The notes under the pieces: model-generated
What the model was told of the DNA's origin: nothing
Database searches by the model: none
The model's input: the letters and a program-made list of their open reading frames with translations, nothing else
DNA from: Pseudomonadota bacterium
GTDB taxonomy: Bacteria; Pseudomonadota; Alphaproteobacteria; SMXQ01
Assembly (NCBI GenBank): GCA_022545545.1
Contig: JACZQV010000012.1
Coordinates: 1-32,022, forward strand
Direction: 5' to 3'
Length of the DNA: 32,022 nucleotides
Program-made: the position numbers and the translations under genes
Shown here: positions 1 to 8,281 of the stretch, in pieces
Layout: each line of letters begins with the position of its first letter
Position numbering within the stretch: position 1 is the stretch's first letter

Positions 1-2
1 CG

Positions 3-1040
3 ACCGAGGAGGTCGCGTTCATCGTCGGGCGCTGGACCGGGATCCCGGTCCAGCGCATTCGACAGACCGAGTCCGAGCGTCTCGTGCGGATGGAGGACGC
101 GCTCCACGAGCGCATCGTCGGTCAGCAGGACGCCATCGAGGCGGTCAGCCGCGCGATTCTCCGGAGCAGGGCAGGCCTCAAGGACCCCCGGCGCCCGATT
201 GGATCGTTCATCTTCTCCGGGCCCACCGGCGTCGGCAAGACCGAGGTGGCGCGTCAGCTCGCCCGCGTCATGGCGATCGAGCTCACCCGCTTCGACATGT
301 CGGAATATATGGAGCGCCACACGATATCGCGGCTCATCGGCGCGCCGCCGGGCTATGTCGGCTTCGATCAGGGCGGCCTGTTGACCGACGCCATCGACCA
401 GCACCCCCATTCGGTGCTGCTGCTCGACGAGATCGAGAAGGCGCACCCGGACCTGATCTCCATCCTCCTGCAGGTGATGGATTACGGCAAGCTCACGGAT
501 CACAACGGCAAGATCGTCGATTTCCGCAACGTCATCCTGATCATGACCACCAACGCCGGCGCCGCCGATCTCGCCAAGCCGGCCATCGGCTTCGAGCGCA
601 CGGACCGCGTCGGCGAGGATGACGAAGCCATCAAGAGGATGTTCTCGCCGGAATTCCGCAACCGCCTCGACGCCACCATCCAGTTCCGGGCGCTGTCGCC
701 CGAGGTCGTCTCCCGGGTGGTCGACAAGTTCGTCATCGAGGTCGAGGAGCAGTTGGCCGACCGCAACGTCGCCATCGAGCTCACCAAGGAGGTCCGCCAG
801 TGGCTGGCCAGGAAGGGCTTCGACAAGGTGTTCGGCGCCCGCCCCCTCGGCCGGGTCATCCAGGAGCACGTCAAGCGCCCGCTCGCCGACGAGTTGCTGT
901 TCGGCCGCCTCGCCAAGGGTGGCGTCGTCAAGGTCACGGTCAAGGACGGGGCGCTCGATTTCGAGCTCAAGGAAGCGCCCAAGAAAGCGCCCAAGAGCGC
1001 CAAGCCGAAGCGTCCCAAGGAACCCGCCCTGGTCGAGTGA
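3..1040 (+). CDS. ATP-dependent Clp protease ATP-binding subunit, ClpA-like (5' truncated by window edge)
   Basis: Reading frame is open from the window edge (TEEVAFIVGRWTGIPVQRI...) into the 84..1040 ORF. Walker A GPTGVGKTE, Walker B VLLLDEIEKAHPD, ClpA-type RFDMSEYMERHTISRLIGAPPGYVGFDQGGLLTDA and MTTNAG; IGF tripeptide (AIGFER) consistent with a ClpP-docking loop. Confidence 0.9.
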   Translation, partial: TEEVAFIVGRWTGIPVQRIRQTESERLVRMEDALHERIVGQQDAIEAVSRAILRSRAGLKDPRRPIGSFIFSGPTGVGKTEVARQLARVMAIELTRFDMSEYMERHTISRLIGAPPGYVGFDQGGLLTDAIDQHPHSVLLLDEIEKAHPDLISILLQVMDYGKLTDHNGKIVDFRNVILIMTTNAGAADLAKPAIGFERTDRVGEDDEAIKRMFSPEFRNRLDATIQFRALSPEVVSRVVDKFVIEVEEQLADRNVAIELTKEVRQWLARKGFDKVFGARPLGRVIQEHVKRPLADELLFGRLAKGGVVKVTVKDGALDFELKEAPKKAPKSAKPKRPKEPALVE

Positions 1041-1141
1041 GGCGTTGACGGCTCCTTTGAAGGTCTTGTCCAGACGCGCCCCCTGATCCTTGCCGACGAT
1101 GCCGGGGAATACCGACGGCCGATTAAGCGGGAGGCGGAAAG

Positions 1142-1549
1142 TTGTTATCCCTGGTAACTCTCCAGGTCGATTTCATCAGGGCGATGGCCGCCAATCTGGC
1201 GGCCCCGTGGCGGGCATGGGTGGGCGCGCTTCTCGCCGCCAATTTGGTGGCGCCGCTGTTCTTCCTCGAAACCATCGAAGCACGGCTGGTCCTGGCGGCG
1301 CTCTTCATCGGCGCCGCGATCCAGATGATCATCTTCAAACGCAGGGGCTGGGTCCGGTTGCTGGGCCTCGGTCATATCCTGTGGCTGGCGATGGTGCCGT
1401 GGCTCGTCATGCGGCTCGACTGGGCGGCGCTCGACACACCGTTCTCGCAGTGGATGGCGGCGGTGATCGCGCTCAACGCCGCGTCGCTCGTCATCGATAT
1501 CGTAGACGTATTCCGATACTTCGCGGGGGAGCGCACAAGCGCCTCGTGA
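1142..1549 (+). CDS. Small integral membrane protein, hypothetical
   Basis: 135 aa with about four hydrophobic segments; TTG start preceded by GGGAGG; no family recognised. Confidence 0.65.
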   Translation: MLSLVTLQVDFIRAMAANLAAPWRAWVGALLAANLVAPLFFLETIEARLVLAALFIGAAIQMIIFKRRGWVRLLGLGHILWLAMVPWLVMRLDWAALDTPFSQWMAAVIALNAASLVIDIVDVFRYFAGERTSAS

Positions 1550-1631
1550 AACGGCGGCCAGCCGGTGTTACGCGGCGCGGCGCGAACGGTTGGTCTTTTA
1601 AAGCGGTCCCTTCTGGGGGTTTCCGCCCGCC

Positions 1632-2828
1632 TCACATCTCCTCTTCCGGCTGGCCTCCCTTCGGCCCCGGGCCCTCCTGGCGGAAGGGGCCGTGGCGCGT
1701 CAGCACGTGGCGCTCGAAATCGACCTCGCGGCGCTCCTCGTCGAGGAATCGTCCGACCACCGCGCGGAAGTGCGCGTCCCTTATCCAGTGGGCGGAATAG
1801 GTCGGCTGGGGAAGATAGCCGCGCTGGACCTTGTGCCTGCCGCCGGCGCCGGCCTCGACGCGCGCCAGCCCGGCCTCTATCGCGAAGTCCATGGCGCGGT
1901 AATAGCAAAGCTCGAAATGGAGGAACTTGTGGTCCTCCAGACACCCCCAGTTGCGGCCGTAAAGCGCATCGGCGCCGCGCAGATTCAGGGCGCCCGCGAT
2001 CTCCCTTCCGTCGCGCGCCGCCATGATCAGCACCACCTTATCGCCAAGCGTCTCGCCGAGCCGGGCGAAGAAGGCGCGGCTCAAATACGGATGCCCCCAT
2101 TTGCGGCTCACCGTGTCGATGTAAAACGCATGGAAGGCGTCCCAGTGACGGGGCTTGATGTCGGCGCCGGTCAGGGTCTCGATGGTGATGCCGGTGCCGA
2201 GCGCCCCGCGCCGTTCCTTGCGGATGGCCTTGCGCTTGCGCGACGCCAGCGTCGCCAGGAAATCATCGAAGGTCCCATAGCCCGGGTTCAGCCAGTGGAA
2301 CTGCTGGCCCTGGCGCAACAAGAAGCCCCGCTGGCCCAACAATTCCCACTGCTCTTGGGTCGGGAAGGTGACGTGGAGCGAGGAGACACCGAGACGCGAT
2401 GACACCTCCACCATGCCGGCGATCAGCGCGTTCGCCACCCCTGGCTCGGGCGCCGGGCCGCGAAGCAGCAGGCGCGGGCCGGTGACAGGGGTGAAGGGGA
2501 TGGATGCCTGGAGCTTGGGGTAATACTTGCCGCCGGCCCGCTCATAGGCCTCGGCCCAGCCCCAGTCGAAGACATATTCGCCGTAGGAGTGGGTCTTGAG
2601 ATACATCGGCGCGGCGCCGATGAGGCGGCCCGCTTCGTCCTCGATCGCCAGGTGGCGGGGCAGCCAGCCGGTAACCCTCGATGCGCAGCCGGTCTCCTCC
2701 AGCGCGCTCAGGAAGGCGTGGGAAACGAAGGGGTTGTCCGGCCCGGCGCAGGCGTCCCACTCGGCGGCGGCGATCTCATCGACGCCTGAAAGCACCTTGA
2801 CGGTGACCGGTTCGCTGCCGTCGGGCAT
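1632..2828 (-). CDS. GNAT-type N-acetyltransferase, COG3146/peptidogalycan biosynthesis-like family
   Basis: 398 aa ORF; N-terminal NPFVSHAFLSALEETGC...GWLPRHLAIED and central FHWLNPGYGTFDDFLATLASRKRKAIRKERR typical of the COG3146 family. Confidence 0.85.
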   Translation of the reverse strand: MPDGSEPVTVKVLSGVDEIAAAEWDACAGPDNPFVSHAFLSALEETGCASRVTGWLPRHLAIEDEAGRLIGAAPMYLKTHSYGEYVFDWGWAEAYERAGGKYYPKLQASIPFTPVTGPRLLLRGPAPEPGVANALIAGMVEVSSRLGVSSLHVTFPTQEQWELLGQRGFLLRQGQQFHWLNPGYGTFDDFLATLASRKRKAIRKERRGALGTGITIETLTGADIKPRHWDAFHAFYIDTVSRKWGHPYLSRAFFARLGETLGDKVVLIMAARDGREIAGALNLRGADALYGRNWGCLEDHKFLHFELCYYRAMDFAIEAGLARVEAGAGGRHKVQRGYLPQPTYSAHWIRDAHFRAVVGRFLDEERREVDFERHVLTRHGPFRQEGPGPKGGQPEEEM

Positions 2829-2834
2829 GGTCTT

Positions 2835-3097
2835 ATACCAAAGGTCCTTGATAATGACCCCTAGAGATCGGGCAGGCGATCCGCCGGGTAGGAGGGGAGC
2901 CGCCGGCGATGCGGCGCATCGTCAAGGTTTTCCGACGCCCGCCGGCGGTTCGCATGCCCGACCGGAACGGCGGTTTCCCAAGGCTTTCGGACGGCGTCGC
3001 GCATGGCTTCCGATGTTTCACATCGCCGCGCCACGCGCTCCTAGCCGAAAACCTTGGGAAACCGTCTCTAGGGGTCATTATCAAGGACCTTTGGTAT
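2835..3097. repeat. Complex palindromic element: perfect 33-bp inverted repeat enclosing two adjacent imperfect hairpins (MITE-like or structured RNA)
   Basis: ATACCAAAGGTCCTTGATAATGACCCCTAGAGA at 2835-2867 is the exact reverse complement of 3065-3097. Inside: hairpin 1 arms 2868-2887/2942-2961 (18 of 20 match) and hairpin 2 arms 2971-2990/3045-3064 (19 of 20 match). Confidence 0.85.
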
Positions 3098-3825
3098 CAG
3101 CCCCGGCCGCCGGGCGGGCCCTGGCGCCGGCCAAAAGGCGTCGGAATGTTGGCCAGGATGGCGCCGAGGCGCCCGCCCACCTTGCCGATCGTCATGACGT
3201 CCGCGATCCGCCGGTCGAGGAAGGCGAAGGTCTTCTCGTAACCTTCGGAGTCGTCGTTCAGCCAGTAGAGCACGGTGGTGCCGAAGACGCCGGCCAGCGT
3301 CGCCCGCTTGGTATAGAAATTGAAGTCCGTCGCCGTATCGCCGGCGGCGTGCCACATGGCGTCCACCGTGCGATAGAGGCATTTGAGCGCCACCGGCGCG
3401 TTGGTGGGCAGCGCCAGGTACGACAACAGATGGCGCAGCGCCTCGCGGTGCTGGGCGTTCTGCTCGAGGCGGACGCGGACGGCCAGCGTTATGCGGTCAC
3501 GCACCTTAAGCTCGCCGACCTTGCGCTTTTCCAACTCCGCCATCATGCGCCTGTCGGCGAGGGTGCTGAAATGCACCGCCACTTCCGCCATGCCGCCGGG
3601 GAAGGCAAGGGGGGCGGCGGACGGATCAAACCCCGCATCCGCGAGGCCCGCCGTCAGCGCCTTGGTGGTCCAGCCGTCGAACGGGACATGGGGAAGCATG
3701 GCCTCGACGATCCTGTCGGCATCGAGCGCTGCCGGCTTCTCGCGGCCTTTTGCCTTGCCCTTGCCGGCGGTCTTGCCCTTGCCCGGCGCCTTCTTCGCCG
3801 TCTTGGCCTGGGGTTTCTTCGCCAT
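3097..3825 (-). CDS. COQ9 family protein (ubiquinone biosynthesis)
   Basis: Start set at MAKKPQAK (ATG 3825) rather than the longer ORF; LPHVPFDGWTTKAL, NQ/EHREALRHLLSYLALP and DFNFYTKRATLAGVFGTTVLYWLND are COQ9-like; adjacent to rpsU as in many alphaproteobacteria. Confidence 0.88.
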   Translation of the reverse strand: MAKKPQAKTAKKAPGKGKTAGKGKAKGREKPAALDADRIVEAMLPHVPFDGWTTKALTAGLADAGFDPSAAPLAFPGGMAEVAVHFSTLADRRMMAELEKRKVGELKVRDRITLAVRVRLEQNAQHREALRHLLSYLALPTNAPVALKCLYRTVDAMWHAAGDTATDFNFYTKRATLAGVFGTTVLYWLNDDSEGYEKTFAFLDRRIADVMTIGKVGGRLGAILANIPTPFGRRQGPPGGRG

Positions 3826-3830
3826 GTCGA

Positions 3831-4502
3831 TCAACCCCTCTTGGCCGCGACCTTGGCGGTCTCCGGGCCGGTCTCCGGGCCGGTCTCGGGCGCCTCGTCC
3901 TCGCCCGGCGGTTCCTCGGCCTCGATCACCAGCCGGTAACGATCCAGCTCCTCCTCGAAGCCCAAGAGCGAGAGGTCGGGCATGCGCATCGGATAGAGGA
4001 TGCCGTCGAGGTGGTCGCATTCATGCTGCACGACACGGGCGTGAAAGCCCGATGCGGCGCGCTCGACCCGGGCGCCTTCGCCGTCGATCCCGCGGTAGCG
4101 TATGGTGGTGAAACGCGGCACCAGCCCGCGCAGGCCCGGCACCGACAGGCATCCCTCCCAGTCCATCGCCATTTCCTCGCCCTCGGGCTCGATGACGGGA
4201 TTGATCAGGACCTCGGGCGGCGCGGGCGGCGGTTCCGGCGGCGGGCGGGTGGCCTCTTCCGCCCCTTCGTCGGCGCCCTCGTCGGCGCCCTCGGGTGGCC
4301 CCTCGGGCGGGATATGAAAGATGATGACGCGAAGCGGCTGATGGACCTGGGGCGCCGCCAGACCGGCGCCGCCGGCGTCCGCCAGGGTCGCCATCATGTC
4401 GGCGATCAGTCGCTGGATCTCGGGCGCGCCCGGATCGGCGATCTCCGCCGCTTTGCCTCTTAAAACCGGGTGCCCCATGCGGGCGATCTTGAGAATGGCC
4501 AT
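3831..4502 (-). CDS. def: Peptide deformylase with low-complexity insertion
   Basis: Three PDF motifs: GAGLAAPQ, EGCLSVPG, QHECDHLDG; atypical Pro/Glu/Ala-rich segment between motifs 1 and 2. Confidence 0.92.
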   Translation of the reverse strand: MAILKIARMGHPVLRGKAAEIADPGAPEIQRLIADMMATLADAGGAGLAAPQVHQPLRVIIFHIPPEGPPEGADEGADEGAEEATRPPPEPPPAPPEVLINPVIEPEGEEMAMDWEGCLSVPGLRGLVPRFTTIRYRGIDGEGARVERAASGFHARVVQHECDHLDGILYPMRMPDLSLLGFEEELDRYRLVIEAEEPPGEDEAPETGPETGPETAKVAAKRG

Positions 4503-4641
4503 GTTCCTAATATGAGGGCCGGGGCCTCGGGGGTAAAGCCGAAACCGGGCCGTTAATGAGACCTAAACTTCTTTCGTTTTAACTGTCGAGAGCCTTCACA
4601 AGCCCGCAAACGTGTGATAGAACGCCGGTCCCTGCGGATTC

Positions 4642-4663
4642 CGGGGCCCCGTTTTGGGCCCCG
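4642..4663 (+). promoter_or_regulatory. Strong GC hairpin in presumptive rpsU leader
   Basis: CGGGGCCC-CGTTTT-GGGCCCCG, 8-bp perfect stem upstream of rpsU. Confidence 0.45.
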
Positions 4664-4708
4664 CGTGTGGAGGAGAACCCTATCGACGGAAAGGAGCGAA
4701 GCGGAAAA

Positions 4709-4912
4709 TTGCAGGTACACGTTAAAGACAACAACATCGATCAGGCCCTGCGCGTATTGAAGAAGAAGATGCAGCGCGAGGGCGTATACAGAGAAATGAA
4801 GATGCGCCGATCCTACGAAAAACCCTCGGAGCGCCGCGCCCGCGAGAAGGCGGAGGCCGTGCGCCGCCACCGCAAGCTCATGCGCAAGCGGATGGAGCGG
4901 GAGGGCTACTAG
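4709..4912 (+). CDS. rpsU: 30S ribosomal protein S21
   Basis: [57 protein letters not shown]; likely TTG start at 4709 preceded by AAGGAG (4691-4696). Confidence 0.93.
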   Translation: MQVHVKDNNIDQALRVLKKKMQREGVYREMKMRRSYEKPSERRAREKAEAVRRHRKLMRKRMEREGY

Positions 4913-4964
4913 GGAAGGTGCCACCGGGTGGGATGCGCCCGGCCAAGCGAGAACGGGTCAGCCA

Positions 4965-4996
4965 AGCCGCCTCCGCATCGCCGGAAGCGGCTTTTT
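4965..4996 (+). terminator. Rho-independent terminator after rpsU
   Basis: AGCCGC...GCGGCT stem (4965-4970/4987-4992) followed by a T run. Confidence 0.65.
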
Positions 4997-5082
4997 CACG
5001 GGCTTTTGGCGATCACATCGCCGAAGCCCCGACATCCCAAGCGCCGGGAAGCCCAAATCCCTTCCCTCTGGCCGGATAGCGC

Positions 5083-6477
5083 TCAGCCCAGCGCCTTGAC
5101 GATGCCGTCGCACATCACCTTGGCGTCGGAGAACAGCATCATGGTGTTGTCGCGGTAGAACAGCTCGTTATCGACCCCGGCATAGCCCGTCGCCAACGAG
5201 CGCTTGACGAACAAAACCGTCTGGGCGTTCTCCACGTCCAGCACCGGCATGCCGTAGATCGGGCTCGCCGGGTCGGTCTTGGCCACCGGGTTGGTGACGT
5301 CATTGGCGCCGATGACGAAGGCGACGTCCGATGCCGCGAAGTCCCGGTTGATGTTGTCCAACTCGAAGACCTCGTCATAGGGCACGTTGGCTTCCGCCAG
5401 CAAAACGTTCATGTGCCCCGGCATGCGCCCGGCCACCGGGTGGATGGCGTAGCGCACATCGACCCCTTCTTTTTTGAGCAGATCGGCAATTTCCCGGAGC
5501 GCGTGCTGGGCCTGGGCCACCGCCATGCCATAGCCCGGCACGATGATGACGGAGCCGGCGTTCTTGAGGATGAAGGCGGCGTCATCGGCGCTGCCGGCCT
5601 TGACCGGCTTCTCGGCCGCCGCCGCCGCCACCTGGGCGTCGCCCCCTTCGGTGCCGAAGCCGCCGAGGATGACGTTGAAGATCGACCGGTTCATGCCCTT
5701 GCACATGATGTAGGAGAGGATGGCGCCCGACGAGCCGACGAGGGCGCCGACGATGATCAGGAGATCGTTCCCAAGGGTGAAGCCGATGCCACACGCCGCC
5801 CACCCGGAATAGGAGTTCAGCATCGAGATCACCACCGGCATGTCGGCGCCGCCGATGGGAACGATGAGCAGGAAGCCGAGCGCGAAGGCGAGACCCGCCA
5901 GCGCCCAGAAGGCGGTATAGGATTCGCTCATGGCGAAAGTGACGGTCAGCGCCACGAGGCCGATGGCGATCAGGGCGTTCAGCGGGTGCTGGCCGGGAAA
6001 GACCAGGGGAGAACCGCCGACCAGGCCCTGCAGCTTGGCGAACGCCACCACCGAACCGGTGAAGGTGATGGCGCCGATCGCCGTGCCGATGCTCATCTCG
6101 ATGAGCGAGACCGCCTTGATGTGGCCGACGGTGCCGATGCCGTAGGCGTCGGGCGCGTACAAGGCCGCCGCCGCCACCAGCACCGCCGCCATGCCGACCA
6201 GGCTGTGGAAGGCGGCGACCAGTTGCGGCAGCGCCGTCATCTGGATGCGCAGCGCGATGAAGGTGCCGACGGCGCCGCCGATGACGACGCCGGCGAAGAT
6301 GGTGCCGTAACTCAGCACATCGGGCAGAAGCAGGGTGGTGCCGATGGCGATCACCATGCCGATGACGCCGGATAGGTTGCCGGCCCGCGACGATTCCGGC
6401 GACGCCAAGCCCTTGAGCGCCAGGATGAAGCAGACGGAGGCGGCGAGATAGGCGAACGCCGCGAGGTTGTCGGTCAC
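5083..6477 (-). CDS. pntB: NAD(P) transhydrogenase subunit beta
   Basis: 464 aa; [60 protein letters not shown] is the dIII NADP-binding domain signature; GTG start overlaps the upstream stop. Confidence 0.97.
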   Translation of the reverse strand: MTDNLAAFAYLAASVCFILALKGLASPESSRAGNLSGVIGMVIAIGTTLLLPDVLSYGTIFAGVVIGGAVGTFIALRIQMTALPQLVAAFHSLVGMAAVLVAAAALYAPDAYGIGTVGHIKAVSLIEMSIGTAIGAITFTGSVVAFAKLQGLVGGSPLVFPGQHPLNALIAIGLVALTVTFAMSESYTAFWALAGLAFALGFLLIVPIGGADMPVVISMLNSYSGWAACGIGFTLGNDLLIIVGALVGSSGAILSYIMCKGMNRSIFNVILGGFGTEGGDAQVAAAAAEKPVKAGSADDAAFILKNAGSVIIVPGYGMAVAQAQHALREIADLLKKEGVDVRYAIHPVAGRMPGHMNVLLAEANVPYDEVFELDNINRDFAASDVAFVIGANDVTNPVAKTDPASPIYGMPVLDVENAQTVLFVKRSLATGYAGVDNELFYRDNTMMLFSDAKVMCDGIVKALG

Positions 6478-6827
6478 TGCCCTGCCTCCCGCGGTTCCTT
6501 TTTCTTGAACATCTGCAGCATGCGATGGGTGACGATGAAGCCGCCGAAGATGTTGACCGAGGCCAGCACCACGGCCACCAGGCCCATGACCTTCGAGAAG
6601 TTCAACTCGGCCGGCCCGGCGGCGATCAGGGCGCCGACGATGATCACCGAGGACACCGCGTTGGTCACCGACATCAGCGGCGAATGCAGCGCCGGGGAGA
6701 CCCGCCAGACCACGTGATAGCCGACGAACACCGCCAGCACGAAGACGGTGAAGCCGAGGACGAAGGGATCGAGACCGCCGGCGGCGGCGCCCATCCCGGC
6801 GTCCTTAACGGCAGTTGCAGGTTCCAT
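6474..6827 (-). CDS. pntAB: NAD(P) transhydrogenase subunit alpha part 2 (membrane)
   Basis: [39 protein letters not shown], ...[23 protein letters not shown]; start set at MEPATAV (6827). Confidence 0.95.
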   Translation of the reverse strand: MEPATAVKDAGMGAAAGGLDPFVLGFTVFVLAVFVGYHVVWRVSPALHSPLMSVTNAVSSVIIVGALIAAGPAELNFSKVMGLVAVVLASVNIFGGFIVTHRMLQMFKKKEPREAGQ

Positions 6828-7987
6828 CACCCATCCCCTTCCTCGGCTGGCGCCCCATGGACGACCTTGCCGTCGCGGGTCAGGAGCGCGCCCTTGATGA
6901 TCTCGTCCTCCCAGTCGATGTTGAGCGTCTTGGTCTCCTCGTCGATCAGCGGGGTGACGAAGTTCAAGAGATTGCGGGCATAAAGGGCGCTCGAATCGAC
7001 GGCGATGCGGCTCGGCACATTGGCGTGGCCGACGATCGTGACGCCATGTTTCTTCACCACCTTGCCCAACTCGCTGCCCTCGCAGTTGCCGCCGGCCTCG
7101 ACCGCGAGATCGACGATGACCGAGCCCGGTTTCATGCCCTTCACCATCTCCTCCGTGATCAGCACCGGCGCCGGCTTGCCCGGGATCAGCGCGGTGCAAA
7201 TGGCGATGTCCTGTTTCTCGAGGATCCCCCGGATCACCTTGGCCTGGCGGCGCTGGTACTCTTCGCCCATCTCGCGGGCATAGCCCGCCGCCGTCTCGCC
7301 TTCCTCCCCCTCCTCGGGCGGGACTTCGATGAAGGTGGCGCCGAGGCTCTCGACCTGCTCCTTGACGGCGGCGCGCACGTCGAAGGCGGAGACGATGGCG
7401 CCCAGACGCTTGGCGGTGGCGATGGCCTGCAGCCCGGCGACGCCGGCGCCGAAGACGACGACGCGGGCCGGCGCCACGGTGCCGGCGGCGGTCATCATCA
7501 TCGGAAAGGCGCGGCCGAATTCGAAGGCGGCGTCGATCACGGCGCGATAGCCGGCGAGGTTGCTTTGCGACGACAGCGCGTCCATCGACTGGGCGCGGGT
7601 GATGCGCGGCAGGAGCTCCATGGCGAAGGCGGTGACGCCGTGGCGGGCGTAGGCGTCGGCGTCGGCGCGGTTGGCGAGGGGCGCCAGCAGCCCGATCAAC
7701 AGGCAGCCCTGTTTCATCAGGGAAAGCTCATCGGGCTCCTCGGCGTCGCCGAACAAGGGGCGCTGGACCTTGAGAACGATATCGGCGTCGCCGAGCGCGG
7801 CGGCTTCGTCATCGGCGATGGCGGCGCCGGCCCCGGCGAACACCGCGTCGGCGATCGAGACGCCGTCGCCGGCGCCGGTCTCGATGACGACCTCGAGGCC
7901 AAGCGCGGCGAACTTCTTCACCGTATCGGGCGACGCCGCGACCCGGGCCTCGCCGGGGCGCCGTTCCTTCGGTATGGCGATCTTCAT
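6827..7987 (-). CDS. pntAA: NAD(P) transhydrogenase subunit alpha part 1
   Basis: [26 protein letters not shown]..., [40 protein letters not shown]-type dI motifs. Confidence 0.97.
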   Translation of the reverse strand: MKIAIPKERRPGEARVAASPDTVKKFAALGLEVVIETGAGDGVSIADAVFAGAGAAIADDEAAALGDADIVLKVQRPLFGDAEEPDELSLMKQGCLLIGLLAPLANRADADAYARHGVTAFAMELLPRITRAQSMDALSSQSNLAGYRAVIDAAFEFGRAFPMMMTAAGTVAPARVVVFGAGVAGLQAIATAKRLGAIVSAFDVRAAVKEQVESLGATFIEVPPEEGEEGETAAGYAREMGEEYQRRQAKVIRGILEKQDIAICTALIPGKPAPVLITEEMVKGMKPGSVIVDLAVEAGGNCEGSELGKVVKKHGVTIVGHANVPSRIAVDSSALYARNLLNFVTPLIDEETKTLNIDWEDEIIKGALLTRDGKVVHGAPAEEGDG

Positions 7988-8042
7988 GTCGGGTTAATCC
8001 TGGTGACGGTCTATTGCATTTGCTGACGCGGAGCGAGACTGT

Positions 8043-8096
8043 TCGAGAGGCGAGTCTTGGTCGAGAGGCGAGTCTTGGTCGAGAGGCGGGTCTTGG
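8043..8096. repeat. Three tandem copies of an 18-bp unit TCGAGAGGCG(A/G)GTCTTGG
   Basis: Copies at 8043-8060, 8061-8078 and 8079-8096; one A/G substitution in the third; upstream of pntAA. Confidence 0.95.
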
Positions 8097-8281
8097 CGGC
8101 AGGATGCCGCCTTCGGGCCGGTTTGCCAAGTGCCCGGTGGGTGCATTGCAGCGAATATCGGTGAATTTTCCATGAACGGCCGGATACCCGTCCTGATGCT
8201 GGTAATCTGCGTCCTCGCCCTGACGCCACTCCTTTCGCCGGCGGGCGCGTCGGCGGCCATCCCGCCGACGGCCTTACGGCT

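Noticed and set aside
2596-3939. 447-aa + strand ORF spanning the palindromic element and coq9
   Set aside because: Antisense to the GNAT and COQ9 genes; low-complexity Arg/Ala/Gly translation without motifs.
5413-8026. Long + strand ORFs (5413..6375, 6815..8026) antisense to pntB/pntAA
   Set aside because: His/Asp/Arg/Gly-rich mirror translations typical of GC-skewed third positions; pnt genes on the opposite strand are unambiguous.
8043-8096. 18-bp tandem repeats as a CRISPR array
   Set aside because: Units are directly abutting with no variable spacers; this is a simple tandem repeat.
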